DNA from: Isoetes taiwanensis
Lineage: Eukaryota; Streptophyta; Lycopodiopsida; Isoetales; Isoetaceae
Reading direction: 5' to 3'
DNA length: 64,000 bases
Assembly: GCA_021234155.1 (NCBI GenBank)
Contig: JAJEKV010000033.1
Span: 11,606,163-11,670,162 of the forward strand
Below, piece after piece: positions 1 to 11,687 of the stretch. Both the position numbers and the translations under genes were made by a program. Under the pieces are notes generated by a model. The model was not told the DNA's origin and ran no database searches. It saw only the letters and a list, made by a program, of their open reading frames with translations. Within the stretch, counting starts at the first letter, position 1. Each line of letters starts with the position of its first letter.

Positions 1-261
1 TGTTATCACCGCCAAGAATGGGGTCATACCACCACCACGTGTCCTCAACTTCCACAAGTTCAGTCTGACTTCGGCACAAATCAGACCACCTCGGTCCGCC
101 TCACGGCTTACCAACTATGGCTCGCTAATGGCAAACAAGGCCCGCGACCAGTTCTTAAGAAGCCACCCAGAGCGCCTCAGCAATCACGCTATCAACCAGC
201 TCCAAAGAAATCAACCTCGGCTGGATCAACAAGCCCAAGAGGAAATTTTTCAGGCACTTAA
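1..261 (+). pseudogene. Ty3/gypsy gag C-terminal fragment with damaged zinc knuckle
   Basis: The frame starting at base 1 is open to a TAA at 259-261. Its first 14 codons fit the retroviral nucleocapsid knuckle pattern C-x2-C-x4-H-x4-C, which binds packaged RNA. Codons 1, 9 and 14 are Cys, His and Cys, but codon 4 is Arg (CGC) where Cys (TGC) is expected, a single-base change that should break zinc binding. The rest is basic and Pro/Gln/Ser-rich, as in gag tails. The N-terminal capsid part and 5' LTR lie upstream of the window. Because pol follows on the same strand with frame breaks, I treat this as part of one decayed element spanning 1-8945. Confidence 0.6.
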
Positions 262-505
262 TCCTCCAGTCCAGCCGTCAAATTGGGTTGGTTTAGTTTC
301 ACGCCAGACCAAGGCATCACGTCCCTTGACTATTATTCAGAAGGGCACGCCTTTGCGCCTTTTGCAGCTTGACACCATTCCTCATGGGGACGAAAAAAGG
401 TTCACTTTGCACCTGACTTGGAAAAGCTCATGCCACATGTCATGCCCAAAGTTCGCCAAAGCATTTTGAACCTCATGCAAGCTCTTTGAGGCCGCACATT
501 GGCAA

Positions 506-1155
506 ATGTTCATGCCACCACTCGAGCTCAACAAAGACAAGATACACCTTCAACATCTCAACCTCCACGCTCTCAGACATATCCCAATATTGCAGCCGAG
601 GTTGACTTACTCAAAGAAGTTGCTGCTTCCCTGCCACGCACTCCCGCACCCGGTGGAACCAAAGGATCCTTTTTCTCATGTACCTCTCGAACTCCAAGAG
701 GAGCTCGCCAAGATCAAAATTCCTTTAAGCTTGGCAACCATTTTAAAACTCTGTCCTGCTCTCAAGGACCAGTTACCACTCCCAACTGTTTTAGTTGGGG
801 CTGTGGCTACCTCTACACCCACGGTCCATGCCACGGTGGGAAATCAGCAAGTCAACCATGTTCAAATCGATGGAGGTAGTGCAGTCAATCTCATCACGGG
901 ATAAACTCCGCAAAACAAATGGGCATCACACAACTCTTTCGTGCCCCATATGACATCAAATTGGCTAATGGCCACATCACGAGACCTCAAGGCGTCACAC
1001 CTATTCTTCACATCAACATAGGTGATCTCCGCTTTCCCATGGAATTTGGAGTGTGGAAAGCTGGCGAAGATCCAGGTGACTATGAAATGCTGGTAGGCAG
1101 ACCTTTTCTCCGCCAGGCAAAGAGTATCCATTCTTGGGCCCGCGGACCCGGTTAG
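506..1155 (+). pseudogene. Ty3/gypsy aspartic protease fragment
   Basis: The first frame (506-904) ends in IDGGSAVNLI, the active-site form common in plant Ty3 elements (D-G-G in place of D-T/S-G). The second frame (919-1155) continues with the strand leading to LVGRPFL, which matches the conserved ILGxPWL motif near the protease C-terminus. A stop and frame change at about 903 separate them, so the protease cannot be made as one chain. It would have processed the gag-pol polyprotein. The 1156-1568 stretch downstream is linker with no domain I recognise. Confidence 0.6.
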
Positions 1156-1568
1156 TCATCACCGATGGTCATCTCAATGCCACCATGGACTTGCAAACGT
1201 GCGGGATCATTTCGGTTGACAATGCGGAACCCTCTCTTTCGCACAATCGATTCTCGAAGAAGCTCGGAATATTTATCAAGTTCGGGCCCCCCGCGAAGTG
1301 CGCCTCTGTCATCCTACCCGAATATCTTTGATCCTTGGGGAGAAATGACTCTTGATCAGGACCAGGCTGTGGCTGCCTTGCTTGACCCCTACCTGGCTCC
1401 TTGCAATCAAATCCAACGCGTTGATCACTTTTCAGATGCTGACACTCCTGCCACTCCCCGCGATGTACACGCCGTCATGAAGCAACCAACGCTAGATGAA
1501 ACCGAGCAACCGCTCTTTTCACCACGCAAAGTGCCACGCATCCGCTATGCTCCAACCTCCTGCACACA

Positions 1569-3135
1569 TTGTCCGGGATCTTGAAGTCATACCCCATATT
1601 CAGACTCCAAGTCGAGATTGTGGATGTTGGCAACAATCAACCTGTCGCATTGCATGCAAACCTTCCGGCTCCTTATCGTAACAGGGGCGTCAAAGCCGTT
1701 CAAAAATTCAAACACATTTTCGCCGGAGTTACAAAGATCTTGGGGAATCAACAAAAGCTTGGGGAACTCACCATTCCGACCAAATCGATGCACGCCCGAT
1801 TAGTAGCAACGACGATCATGTGCTCAACCCTAATTACCGCGGATCGCGTCAAGGCGAAAATTGACAAACTCCTTGCTGCGGGTTTGATCTATGAGGTCAA
1901 ACATTCTGAATGGGTGAGCCCCATCGTCATTGCCCTTAAGCACAATGGTAAGATCCGTGGTTCCGCGGTAATGCGACTATCGAAACTCAATCGCCACGGG
2001 CGTGATCATTTTCCACTTCCTTCACGCACCAAGTTCTGGAAGAAGTGGCTGGACATGAGATGTACTCCTTTATGGATGGTTTTTCTCCGGCTACAATCGG
2101 ATCTCCATCAAAGAATCTGATCAACTCAAGACCACTTTCACCACCCCGTAAGGCACTTTTTGCCTACAAGGTGGTTCCTTTTGGATTATCCAACTCTCCT
2201 TCAACATTTCAACGCATCATGCTCTCGTTTTTCATGATTTCATGAAGGAAAATCCCTTCTTGCAAATTTTTCAAGATGACTTCTCGCCCTCTACGGTTCC
2301 ATGGCTGACCATTTGGATAAATTGGAACTCGTCTTCCGAGAAATGTGATGAGTCCTGCATTAGTCTCAATCCCGAGAAATGCACCTTTTGCGCCACTTCT
2401 GGTGTTCTTTTAGGCCATGTTGTCGCGAAAGCGAGAATCACCACCGATCCTCGCCAAAATCGGGCTTAATGTGCTCAAAGCTCAAGCACCGCCAATATCA
2501 AAGAGACACGCTCTTTCCCGGGAAAGGTCAATTATTACTCCACCTTCATACCGGGATCGGCAGCCATTGCAGATCCCATTCATAAACTCACGGGTGATCA
2601 AATCCACCCGGGCTTGGAATTCCCAGTGGAAGTCGCTTTCCAACAAATTTGAAGCTTTTGCTTACTCGAACCGGTTCTTGTTCCTCCTCAATGGGACAAG
2701 CCCTTTCACGCGTTCATGTCGATGTCTCCGGCGTTTGCTATTGGAGCTGTTCTTTCTCAAGAATATGATGCGACACCGATAAACCAAATCGCTACGCCAA
2801 AATTAAAAACTCAATTCTGGCTGGCGCCAACTATTCTCGCCACGGGCGTGAAGCTTTGGGTCTCATTTTCTCGTGTCCAACGCTTCCGTCATTACCTTTT
2901 AGGCAGTCAAATCAAGTTCTTTGTGGACCACCAAGCACTCCTCTATTTGATCAACAAGTCCACGCCCACGGGCGCATTGCTCGTTGGGTCCTTCTTCTCC
3001 AAGAATTTGCTCCTTTTGAAATCGTTCATAAAAGGCGGGCAAGTCTCATGTTGTTCGGATTATCTTTCACGCATCCACCACGATGATCCCGCAACCGGGG
3101 TCTCGACGCTTTTCCCGATGCTCGGCTCTTTTTAG
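1569..3135 (+). pseudogene. Ty3/gypsy reverse transcriptase and RNase H, frameshifted
   Basis: Pieces of a reverse transcriptase lie in successive frames. The fingers piece (1820-2040) contains AGLIYEV and SEWVSPIVIALKHNGK. The palm piece (2150-2245) contains VVPFGLSNSPSTFQR. The catalytic loop is FQDDF near 2270, and a LNPEKC segment lies near 2365. An RNase H-like stretch (2716-3135) starts at FHAFMSMSPAFAIGAVLSQE and later shows FVDHQALLYLI. At least four frame changes break it. It would have copied element RNA into cDNA. The order PR-RT-RH-INT is that of Ty3/gypsy, not copia. Confidence 0.7.
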
Positions 3136-3327
3136 TCACGCGGCAACACCACATTGGTTCCATGATTTTCAGCCAGTACCTCCTCACGGGTGCTCTTCCA
3201 CCGTAAGATGAGACGCTCTCTCCTGCAGCGACAATCCCGTCGCCATCAATTTCTCCGAGGTCCGTGACTACACCATGGTTGCCTGACATCTCTACAAAAG
3301 GGTAAGGACACCATCCTTCGACGCCAC

Positions 3328-4478
3328 GTGTTCTACCTCATGAAGTTCCGACATTGTTCGAGAAGCTCATCAAGGGGCTCGGTGGTGGTCATTTTCATGG
3401 TGACACCACGGCCGCAAAATCCTTCTCGCGGTATTATTGGCCCACGCTTCAAAGATGCTCACGCCCGCGCCAAGACGTGTGACGCTTTGCCGGGGTGGGG
3501 CGCTTCCACCCCGTGACGCTCTTCCCTTGACGCCGGCCGCCACGCGCCACTTCCTTCAAAGAAATGGGGAATGGACTTTGTGGGACCTATAGATCCTCCT
3601 CAAGCGGCACACTGCGTGCGATACATTCCCCGTTCTCACCGACTATGCCACCAAATGGGCGGAAGCTTGTGCACTTCCGGACAACACCGCCCCGGCCAAA
3701 TTTAGCGTCCTCTATCAACAAATCATCACGCTGATTCGGCCGCCCCCCCCTGGAGCGGGTCGGCCGTGGTGTTCATTTCATCAATCATACTATCAAAGAG
3801 GCGGCGGATTATCTCCTGATACATCATCACAAGAGCACCCCTTACTATCCTCAAGGCAATGGGTTGGCGTAAAGCACCAACAAAACTCGGTCACCATTCT
3901 CAAGAAAATTTGTGACGCTTCCGCATGCGATTGGCGGACAAAACTTCCTATCGTTCTTTGGGCCTACAATACTTGTTTCAAGATTGCTACGGGTCACACT
4001 CCTTTTAAATTGGTTTATGGTCAGGAAGCTCTCATGCCATTTGAATACATTCTTCCAACACTCCGTTTTCAACTGGCTACTGCTCATAATCCACCAGCTG
4101 CTCTCAAAGAAAGGGTCTATCAATTAGAACAGTTGGATGAACTTCGAAGGGATGCTTATATTCGTGTTCTTCATGGACAACAGTTGCAAAAATCTTTACA
4201 TGACAAACGTTTGAAGACAAAAACATTCAAAGAAGGAGATTTGGTTCTTCTTTATGATTCCGTGTACAAAATTTTCCCGTAAACTCAAGTTTCGTTGGCT
4301 TGGCCCTTATCAAATTGTTCAAGTGGTTAGACCAAGCGTTTTCCAACTAGCTGAGTTAGATGGCACTCCATTACCTACACTGGTTAATGGTTTTCGTCTC
4401 AAAGCATTTCATCACACAGAAAGGGAACATCAACACACAGAGACAGTTCAAGAAGCAAACACCACAGAAAGTGACTAG
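3328..4478 (+). pseudogene. Ty3/gypsy integrase with stop at the catalytic glutamate
   Basis: The catalytic core starts with KWGMDFVGPI at about 3562-3591, which carries the first catalytic Asp. TDYATKWAEAC follows near 3640, then YYPQGNG near 3845-3863. In the DDE core a Glu follows four residues after that Asn. Here the codon at 3870-3872 is TAA, most simply GAA changed to TAA. The frame then resumes as STNK. The C-terminal part (3961-4282) reads LWAYNTCFKIATGHTPF and VYGQEALMPFEY, followed by the basic KEGDLVLLYD segment. No chromodomain follows, which fits the non-chromoviral (Tat/Athila-like) side of the family. Confidence 0.7.
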
Positions 4479-5419
4479 AAAGGCGGTAGATTATATTATA
4501 GTGGAGATTTTTTACAAAATGTGGGCGCAGCCCAGCTATTTCCGCTATGGGCACTGCCCTATATACAAAAACGGGCTCAGAGCCCTATCTACTAAGTCCT
4601 AAGAGGAAAAACCCTCTACTCCGGGTTCGGAGCAGAGGTGATGCGGAGGAGATGGTAGAGGTTCTGCTCCGGATCCCAGCGAAGGTGCAGCACCACCTCC
4701 ATCCCGTTGGTCTTCGGGTCGGGATGTTCAGCCATCCCGGCACACCAGCCGTCCATGCGAATGCCACGGTTGTGGCAGCGCCAGAGATCCAGACAATTCA
4801 TCTTACAAGTGATCCACTCCTGACAGTTAGTGGGCATGGTGCAATCTTCGTTCAAGCCAGCCAGCCCATACCGAAGCGCCATCGGATGCCTTCGTTTCTC
4901 TCGGTTAGTCTTATATAGCCAATCGAGGCACTCCTTGTCGGCGTGGACCAATCACACAAATCGCCAACGTGTTTGCAATGCAAAATTTGTTTCTAAAATG
5001 AGAATCTGTTCTCCGCAGCATATCTAGCCATGGTACCTTGACACATTCCTTTTAATGATATCCCACTTCGAGTTGCCCGCATTGAATGCCATTTCTTCTT
5101 TCCACGCCCGTCGAACATTAATGGGTGTCCTTTTGCCATCTGTCACATCCGATCGTTCTTACACGTCTCATCCTCACCGTTCATTGCTTCTCCCTTACGT
5201 TTTTTGGGACTTAGCCAAATTTTTGCCTCTCAATACCCCTCTTCGCATCTTTTGACACCTGGCACCATCAACGGTTCCAGTTTCGCACTCTTCATACCTC
5301 TTAAGCCTCCGGTTATGCGCCCTAAAACAAACCTTTTCGTTCCTCTGCGCCTTCCCTCGGGTGCTTTCGACTTTCGTCTTCCGCCTTTGGCATCCCTCTT
5401 CGTTCCGCACATCATTCCC
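4479..5419 (+). other. Spacer between integrase and extra ORF of the Ty3 element
   Basis: No conserved domain is visible on the plus strand. It has a TATA-like CTATATACAAA near 4559, which could be an internal promoter for the extra ORF downstream. An antisense ORF sits at 4616-4951. The plus-strand frame that becomes the extra ORF is open from 5204, but the sequence before the ATG at 5420 is low-complexity and Pro/Leu-rich. Confidence 0.4.
4616..4951 (-). CDS. Antisense Cys/Trp-rich ORF inside the Ty3 element
   Basis: This is an uninterrupted 111-codon frame on the strand opposite to pol, between the integrase remnant and the extra ORF. It has six cysteines and several tryptophans (CQEWITC, CLDLWRC, WCAG). 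Some plant Tat-lineage elements, such as Grande, carry antisense ORFs in the same place, but I cannot match this protein to one. It could be chance, since the region is GC-rich and open in several frames. Confidence 0.25.
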   Translation of the reverse strand: MVHADKECLDWLYKTNREKRRHPMALRYGLAGLNEDCTMPTNCQEWITCKMNCLDLWRCHNRGIRMDGWCAGMAEHPDPKTNGMEVVLHLRWDPEQNLYHLLRITSAPNPE

Positions 5420-8399
5420 ATGGCTGCCCCAAGATTTTCTACACTTCAAGCTACTGCTCCCAAGGATCCGGCCCTTTTTGCATCTGTATCTTTCTTGACG
5501 CCCACTTTCCGTGAAGCCCTTGTAGGCCCAAATAAAGAGGTCGTTGAACGACACCAGCTTTACGAATTCTCTCAAATGGAACTTCCGGCTCCAAATCCTG
5601 ACCAGTTGCAGCAGTTCATCGCCAATATCGTTAACAGCCCGCAAGGTTACACCACTGTGGTCGATGGCACCACTATTTCATTGACTCAACATTTGATTTC
5701 TGAGGTATTTCATATTCCCTTGCACACTCCTTGTGTATCATGGTCTGCTATACAGGATATTGATGTCACAGAGTTTGGTGCACCTGCTTATCATGCCAAT
5801 GTCCATCGTCTGACCAATATCGACAAGCCTCACGAGACCTTTGTTAAATTTCTGTGGCGAAAATTCCTTGGGTATTCTATCAAGAACACCCATATCAATA
5901 AGCCTTTCTATAACCTGGTCCTCACTGCTACACACTCCAAACACCTCATAGATTGGCCCCAAATGATGTTCTATCGTCTTCTCCAAGAAATGGACCGCCT
6001 TCGGGGTACCACTTCCATTTCTGAAGTTTTACGTGGGAGGGCACTTTCAAGCCCTCATCCGTCATTACTTCCCTCCCACACCACTAAATTCTCATAATTC
6101 CACTCGGCTCCTTCCAATCACTCACCAAGTTGGCACTTCACGCCTTTCCCTCGGTCATGACCACAGTCACACTCATGTCACTGTTTCCTCCTCCGCTACA
6201 CCATCCACTTCACACCATTTTTCCCAGACCTCCCAAACCAGGCAACAGCCACCTCCACCACCACAACACCCTCGTCAGTTGTTGTATCAGTATCAGCAGG
6301 ATGCTCAAGCTGCTGCTCTTAAGTTACAAGAATCCCAAGACGCTCTTATGAGCGGGGTTCAACGGGCACTCGAGGCCTCTGATGCGGTACACCAAGACCT
6401 TCAAGCTGCAACTGCCCAAGTTGCAACTTTGGAGGCCAAACTTCAAGACAAGCATGAAGCTCTCTTACAGGCTCATGCAGATCTCAAAAGTACACAAGCT
6501 CAAGTCAGCCAACTCGCAGATCAGCAGGCTCAGCTCCAGTCAGAAATTCAGACTTTATTGGAGCACAACAAGTCCAAAGCCGCTCTCCTGAGTACCAAGG
6601 ACGCAGATATTGCTAAACTCAATGCCTTGTACTCAGAACTGTGTGAAAATTTCAGCACTCAAGTTCAAAATCTTTCAGCCCGGGACGCTCAAGTCGCCTC
6701 CTTGACGGCTCAGCTTTCTACACAGACCTCTCAGCTCACCTCTCTTCAAGATCAGCTTACAGAGGTGCAGAAACAGAAAATACTAGATGACGCGGAGATT
6801 GCCGTGCTTCGTCTCAATACACCGGGGAAATCTTCCTCCCAGGTCAATCCTTCTCAGAAACGGGTCCGTGACCAGTCACGCCTGCTACTCGAACGGGACA
6901 ATCGGATCCGTGATCTCGAACAACAGCTGCAGCAAGCTATTCAGTCTGCTGATGAGGCTCAAGCAAAACTTGACGCCCAGACTGCAATTCTTCACAGAAT
7001 GCCAGTTGACTTCCCAGCTCCCTCCTGCTATCATGATTATGTGGTTGCTCGACGCCACCTCTTCCTTTCAAAGTGGCACGCGGCCGATGGCCCTGTGGAT
7101 ATCCCACTGAGCAGTGCTGATTTTCTTCGGATTTGGCCAGAACTCTCCATTGAAGACAAAGGGTTGTGCTGTGCCCTTGTCGTCTTTGATCTCATACACT
7201 GTGCCGATCCAGACTTTCTCACCTTCAGAGTGGTTCAGCCCATGGCTTACATCTTTCATGATTTCTATCTGGGTGATACACAGGAAAACTTTGGAAATGG
7301 GCCACGCCAGCTTTTCCAGGGTGACCCCACTGTGCAATGGGTGCTTCAGGATAACAATCCATATCTTGCGGATCCTGCTCAGACCCAAACTCTTCATCAG
7401 GAGTACATGCCTGAGCTTGCCAATCATTTATCTCTCTGGCAAGCGGAAGCGCTGCAACAAATTAGGAAGTATCTAGGACATCCCGAAGATCTTCCCTATG
7501 CACAAATTTATATGCAAACACCTCGCCGGTTTACAATCGATTACAAGCTCGTTGGATAGCAAGGCGGTCCCCACGGGATGGGATAGCCCTCCCGCCAACT
7601 CTCGACTCTCTGCTTCTTTTGGGATCGTTGGTGTCGCACTTGATCCAGAGCTTGTCGGGCAATTCAGTGGAGATCGCCAAGAAACCCGCCCACGGGCATG
7701 GTTCCTTCTCCCTATGCTTCCCTGGGTGTACCTCCACGCCCCAGGTTCCTGACTTCTGATTGGCGCCTTCCTTTTTGGACCAAGGTCATGGATGGTCATG
7801 CAGGCTGGACACCACCTCAGATCTCGACGGATCTCCGGTGGGATCCACGTTTTGTTCGCCGCTCACATTGGGAAGAAGGTGCCACTCTGGACAACACCAC
7901 CAATTGGATCTACATTGCTAATGAGCGTGGTTGGCAACAGCCCGCGGATGCGCTTCATGGTCTCAACACCTTCTTGCAGAATGCCTCCACCTCACCTGAT
8001 CCTTCTGTCCATCTTCAAGCGGTGATTTTGCGCTGCCCTCAAATGCATTTTGCTAAGCTCCTTAAATCGGCAAATCCCCATTTTTCACTTTGCAATCCAA
8101 ATGCCGGCGTCGGTGCCTTTGGCCTTCGGGGAACTGTCTCCTCATGGAATGTCGATGCGTTTCTTGAGGCATGCGCTGCCCTTGAAGACATGGTCCGCTC
8201 TCGCTTTCTTATAGATGCCGATCCTGCCCTTGGCCAAAACACTCCTCAAGCTCTTCAATCACGCCAGGATCTCATCAGCCAGTACCATAATGGTGCCCGT
8301 CCTCACTCCCGTGAGGATCACTTTCAGGCCCGATGGCTTCCCCCCTCCAAACGCTTCCTCCTTTTCTTCACTCACGGTGTCGTTTGGTGGGGGTGTTAA
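5420..8399 (+). pseudogene. Extra 3' ORF of Ty3 element, with long coiled coil
   Basis: Three collinear frames (5420-6097, about 6030-7559, 7698-8399) make one reading frame of roughly 990 codons, broken by a frameshift near 6030 and damage at 7550-7700. I chose the ATG at 5420 (MAAPRF). The N-terminal about 200 residues have the layout of the plant transposon protein domains found beside Ty3 pol genes (VDGTTISLTQHLISEVF); this is a weak resemblance. From about 6290 to 6990 it is a heptad-rich coiled coil full of Gln, Ala and Leu. A globular Trp-rich part follows. The stop codon TAA (8397-8399) lies within the first six bases of the 3' LTR. Function unknown; position suggests an accessory protein of the retrotransposon. 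Confidence 0.55.
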
Positions 8400-8945
8400 T
8401 CTGTGCCTCTGATGCAGGGACTATTCATGCATCTGACGGACCCAGGTCAAGCTCAAGGATCCTCAGTCAACCACGGGTCAGACATCCAAGGCTCCATAGA
8501 AGACCAAGCAGCAGACCACGCAGTCAAAGCCTTTGGCTGTCAACAAGAGGCGCGCCGCTCAGGACAAGTGGCGGTGCCCGTCACCGCCAGCGTCGTCGGC
8601 GTCAAGCGATTCTAGGCACTTCAAGAGGTACCGCCAACATTCACGCAAATCGGGCCTCCTTCCGAGAGTCGGCACCGAGATCAGTCAGAGTGTCTATATT
8701 GGGCCCAAGGCCATTGTACTATATATATGAGTAGAGTTAGCTCATAAGTTTTTAGATGAGTTTTGAGTCTTGTCTCCTTTCAAGTTTTCTCTCTATTGCG
8801 AGAGCTCATGTATTTTCATCATTGATATCAAGGAAGCTTATCATCTTTCTCTCATTTGCTCTGTTCTCCTCTTTTTCTTCTCTTTCAGCAAATCCCGCGT
8901 GACATAGTCCCCCGGACTCTCCTGTTAGATCCACGGGTCCTCACA
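8394..8945 (+). repeat. 3' LTR of the Ty3/gypsy element
   Basis: A polypurine tract, GGTGGGGG, at 8386-8393 immediately precedes TGTTAATCTG, the expected TG start of an LTR. A TATA box (TATATATA) lies at about 8720-8728, followed by a pyrimidine-rich leader. The best CA end is CCTCACA at 8945, about 552 bp from the start. The 5' LTR is outside the window, so the end cannot be checked by comparison and could be tens of bases off. Confidence 0.6.
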
Positions 8946-9011
8946 GAGGGCTGTCTTCCAGGAGTTCCCGAACCCAGACCCCAAACACAATCCAAAACAA
9001 TAGTCATAGAG

Positions 9012-10081
9012 CGGAGTTGTATGATTGGGCCCATCAGTCACGCCTGTTCAAGGTCTTAGTGGAGCCTGTCCTTTTATACGGGGTTGAAGTATGGGGCCCA
9101 GTAGTATCCCTCGCTACTTGGAATGACTTGGAGCAGGTGCAGAAAGCCTTCTTGGTACAAGCACTAGGGGTGAAGTCCACAGTCCCATATCAAATTCTAC
9201 TGCAGGAGACAGGATTCTTGCCTCTTCAAAGGGCGGCTCTTGATCGCCACATTGTCTATTTTTAGAAGGTGGTCAATATGGACAATGCTCATCTCCTTAA
9301 CTAGCTTATATCATGGCAATAGAGCCGCAACGCCTCAAGGCCTGCTGGAGGGAAAAGAGAGCTCAATGGTTGGCTAGATGGAATGTACAGGAGCACAGAT
9401 GCATACACGCCATAGCTTGAGGCAATATCTTGATGCTTGCTTCCTCAGCAAGCTTTGGGATGCCAGTGCCCTTGAACATATCAAGACAGCACACTACCAG
9501 CGCCACATAAATCCCATATTGGAACGAGGCCTGCAATGCTACCTGCGTACCCACTTGCCCATGAAAAGGCGCAGACTCATTGCCTCCATTCACATAGGGG
9601 CACATCATCTTCGAATTGAGACGGGCAGATGGACTGGTGAGCCACGCCAGGACAGACTCTGTCAATGCTGCCAAATGGGAATCATTGAGGATGAATCTCA
9701 TACCCTTCAAAGTTGCCCAGCATATGATCAAATCCGAACGCACTATGCTGAGTTGGTCAGGCCTGGCCAGCCGCTATATGTGACATTGAGCACAGCATCC
9801 GTATGGGTGTGCTGGGATCATACCTTCAGGAGGTTATGGACATGCGAGATCAGCTATGTCCTCGGGCACACACTTGACATGTATATATACATTTATTTCA
9901 TGATGATGTATACTTGTACAATTTGACAACATACTGCCACGATTTTTCCCTCGAAAACCCTTCGGGGCGGGGGTTTTTTAACCCGGACAGTAATAAGTTT
10001 GTTGCGCTCCTTCTGGGTCCTATAGGCCGATTGGTCTCAGCGGACGATAAAAAATCATTCTTATTCTTATTCTTATTCTTT
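9012..10081 (+). mobile_element. 3' end of a non-LTR (LINE) retrotransposon
   Basis: Two frames (9017-9265 and 9378-9926) read as the end of a LINE ORF2. LYGVEVWGP is the segment just after the RT thumb. The C-terminus holds RRRLIASIHIGAHHLRIETGR and then a Cys/His knuckle, C-x2-C ending GIIEDESHTLQSCPAYDQIR. A stop at about 9263 and a frame change separate them. The 3' UTR (9930-10045) has a GC hairpin near 9958-9990. The element ends in A-rich sequence and a TTATTC repeat at about 10058-10080, a simple-repeat tail as left by target-primed reverse transcription. The 5' part is missing, as is usual for LINEs. Confidence 0.6.
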
Positions 10082-10388
10082 AATGTAGTTTTCTGGCTGA
10101 AAAGAACTTTAGAATATAGGAATAACCCTGGCAAACCATTCGTGATTTGTGTTGCACCAGTCAGAAGACGCTATCACATACCCGTTTGCACTCTTTTGGT
10201 CAGTTATTAATCATGTTCATCAGATTCAGGTCATTGGCACGGCTCCGTAACTCCGCATCTGGATTGCAATGGTGATCTTCATCAGCATTCAAGAGGGATG
10301 TGGTAGTTATCATTGGAGCTAACTTATTTCAGTAAAATTGTATGTTAATTTATTATGTCTACTATCTTCAGATCTTTGGTAGAACCTC

Positions 10389-11449
10389 GTGAGTCCTCAT
10401 CCAGATCGCGACGGCAATCCTGAGCAACACTCAAGAGGCGCATGGTATGAGCACTCAGTGCTTGGTAACATTGCCATGGCAATTTCTAATAGTGCTATAT
10501 TCCATTCTGATTCCAGGATGGCTGAAATTAGGTCCATACTATTCAATGGTGTCAAAGTGGGCGAGGGCAAAGTATATAGCTTCACCAAACACCATAACTT
10601 GCCCTTGCCCAAGGGTAGCGTGGTAGTGTCTATGGAGGTTATTGTGGATGGAAGCATGTGTTTGCTATATTCAGAAGCAGAAATTGCAACTCTCGGAGAG
10701 TCACTCGGGAGTTTTATTTTGTGACATGCATAGTGTATAGCGTCCCCTACGCCCGAACCTGACATGTCCACTCCACCAGTATAGTTAAAAAAAATTAACA
10801 GGCAGGTGGTGGAAGATCAGGAAGGAGGTCCCTTCAGGGAAAACTGTCGTGATGAAGGTGTTTCAAGGGATGAGCTAGTAGAGAGGAACTGCATGCTTAT
10901 GCATGATTGCTGCGACATGCCTGATGGACACGGCGTGATCGTCTTCACTGACTCATGGTCTAATGCCTACATGAATGAGGTTATTGACTACTGATCGAAT
11001 CTGATGCATGCACTTGGATAGGTTCCCTTGGCCTCGAGGAAATTATAGGCTTCTGACCTCTCACAACCATGCTAATGGAGCCAGACTTAGTAATGCTCGA
11101 CGAGTGCACAGCACGTCCGCACTATGTGGGCCCTGCAAAGGATAAACCACAGAACCCAGTTGGAATATTCGACCCATACCAGGATGTCAAAAAAGGTATG
11201 CTCTTGCTCATTAGACCAGGGGACTCATCTCCTGCATGGATGGCCTTTGTTGAAGAGGACCCTGTACAAGACCCTACTCTTCCCCATTACGAAGAGGTGT
11301 TTGTGTCTTGGTGGGAGCCGATAGCAAGAAAAGGTACCACTTATGCACAACATTATAGGGAGTGCTGGCATAAAAGGTGGAGCCCAAATCCGAACGACAG
11401 GCCTCGTTATCAGCATCTCAAAACCATAGACTATGGTTGGTCCGTATGA
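10389..11449 (+). pseudogene. Unrecognised ORF cluster, possibly transposon-associated
   Basis: Three open stretches lie close together on one strand: 10389-10724 (111 codons), about 10800-10994 and 11069-11449 (126 codons). Stops lie between them, so they are either exons or one broken frame. The last has a compositionally sensible end, FVSWWEP then TTYAQHYRECWHKRW and RYQHLKTIDYGW. Trp-rich tails of this style occur in plant transposon-linked proteins, but I do not recognise the family. A weak repeat of the 10390-10450 segment is visible at 10245-10310. The ORF is absent upstream of duplicate copy B, so the segmental duplication starts just after its stop codon. Confidence 0.3.
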
Positions 11450-11454
11450 CGATA

Positions 11455-11673
11455 GAGCGCCGAGCAAGAGATTAAGGGAAAAATATTCCGACACAGCATC
11501 TTCATCTGGCCAACAAAGCCTGTGAAACTATGGCGTTTGGAATGCTGCTGCTATGTTTGAGCTGTGTGCATTGAATTAGAACAGGTCGGTTTGATTCCCC
11601 AGGCTCGTCTCATCTTTGAATGCTATTGCTATGTTTGGGTTATGCCTTGCCGTAGACTATGTATTCATGTACT
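11455..11673. repeat. Duplicated segment copy A, left part
   Basis: This piece matches 26418-26646 closely. Both contain AATATTCCGACACA, the CTTCATCTGGCCAACA string and GCCTTGCCGTAGACTATG. It is the part of copy A to the left of the 3.7-kb insertion. The rest of copy A resumes at 15375. Confidence 0.75.
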
Positions 11674-11687
11674 AGACTATGTATTCA

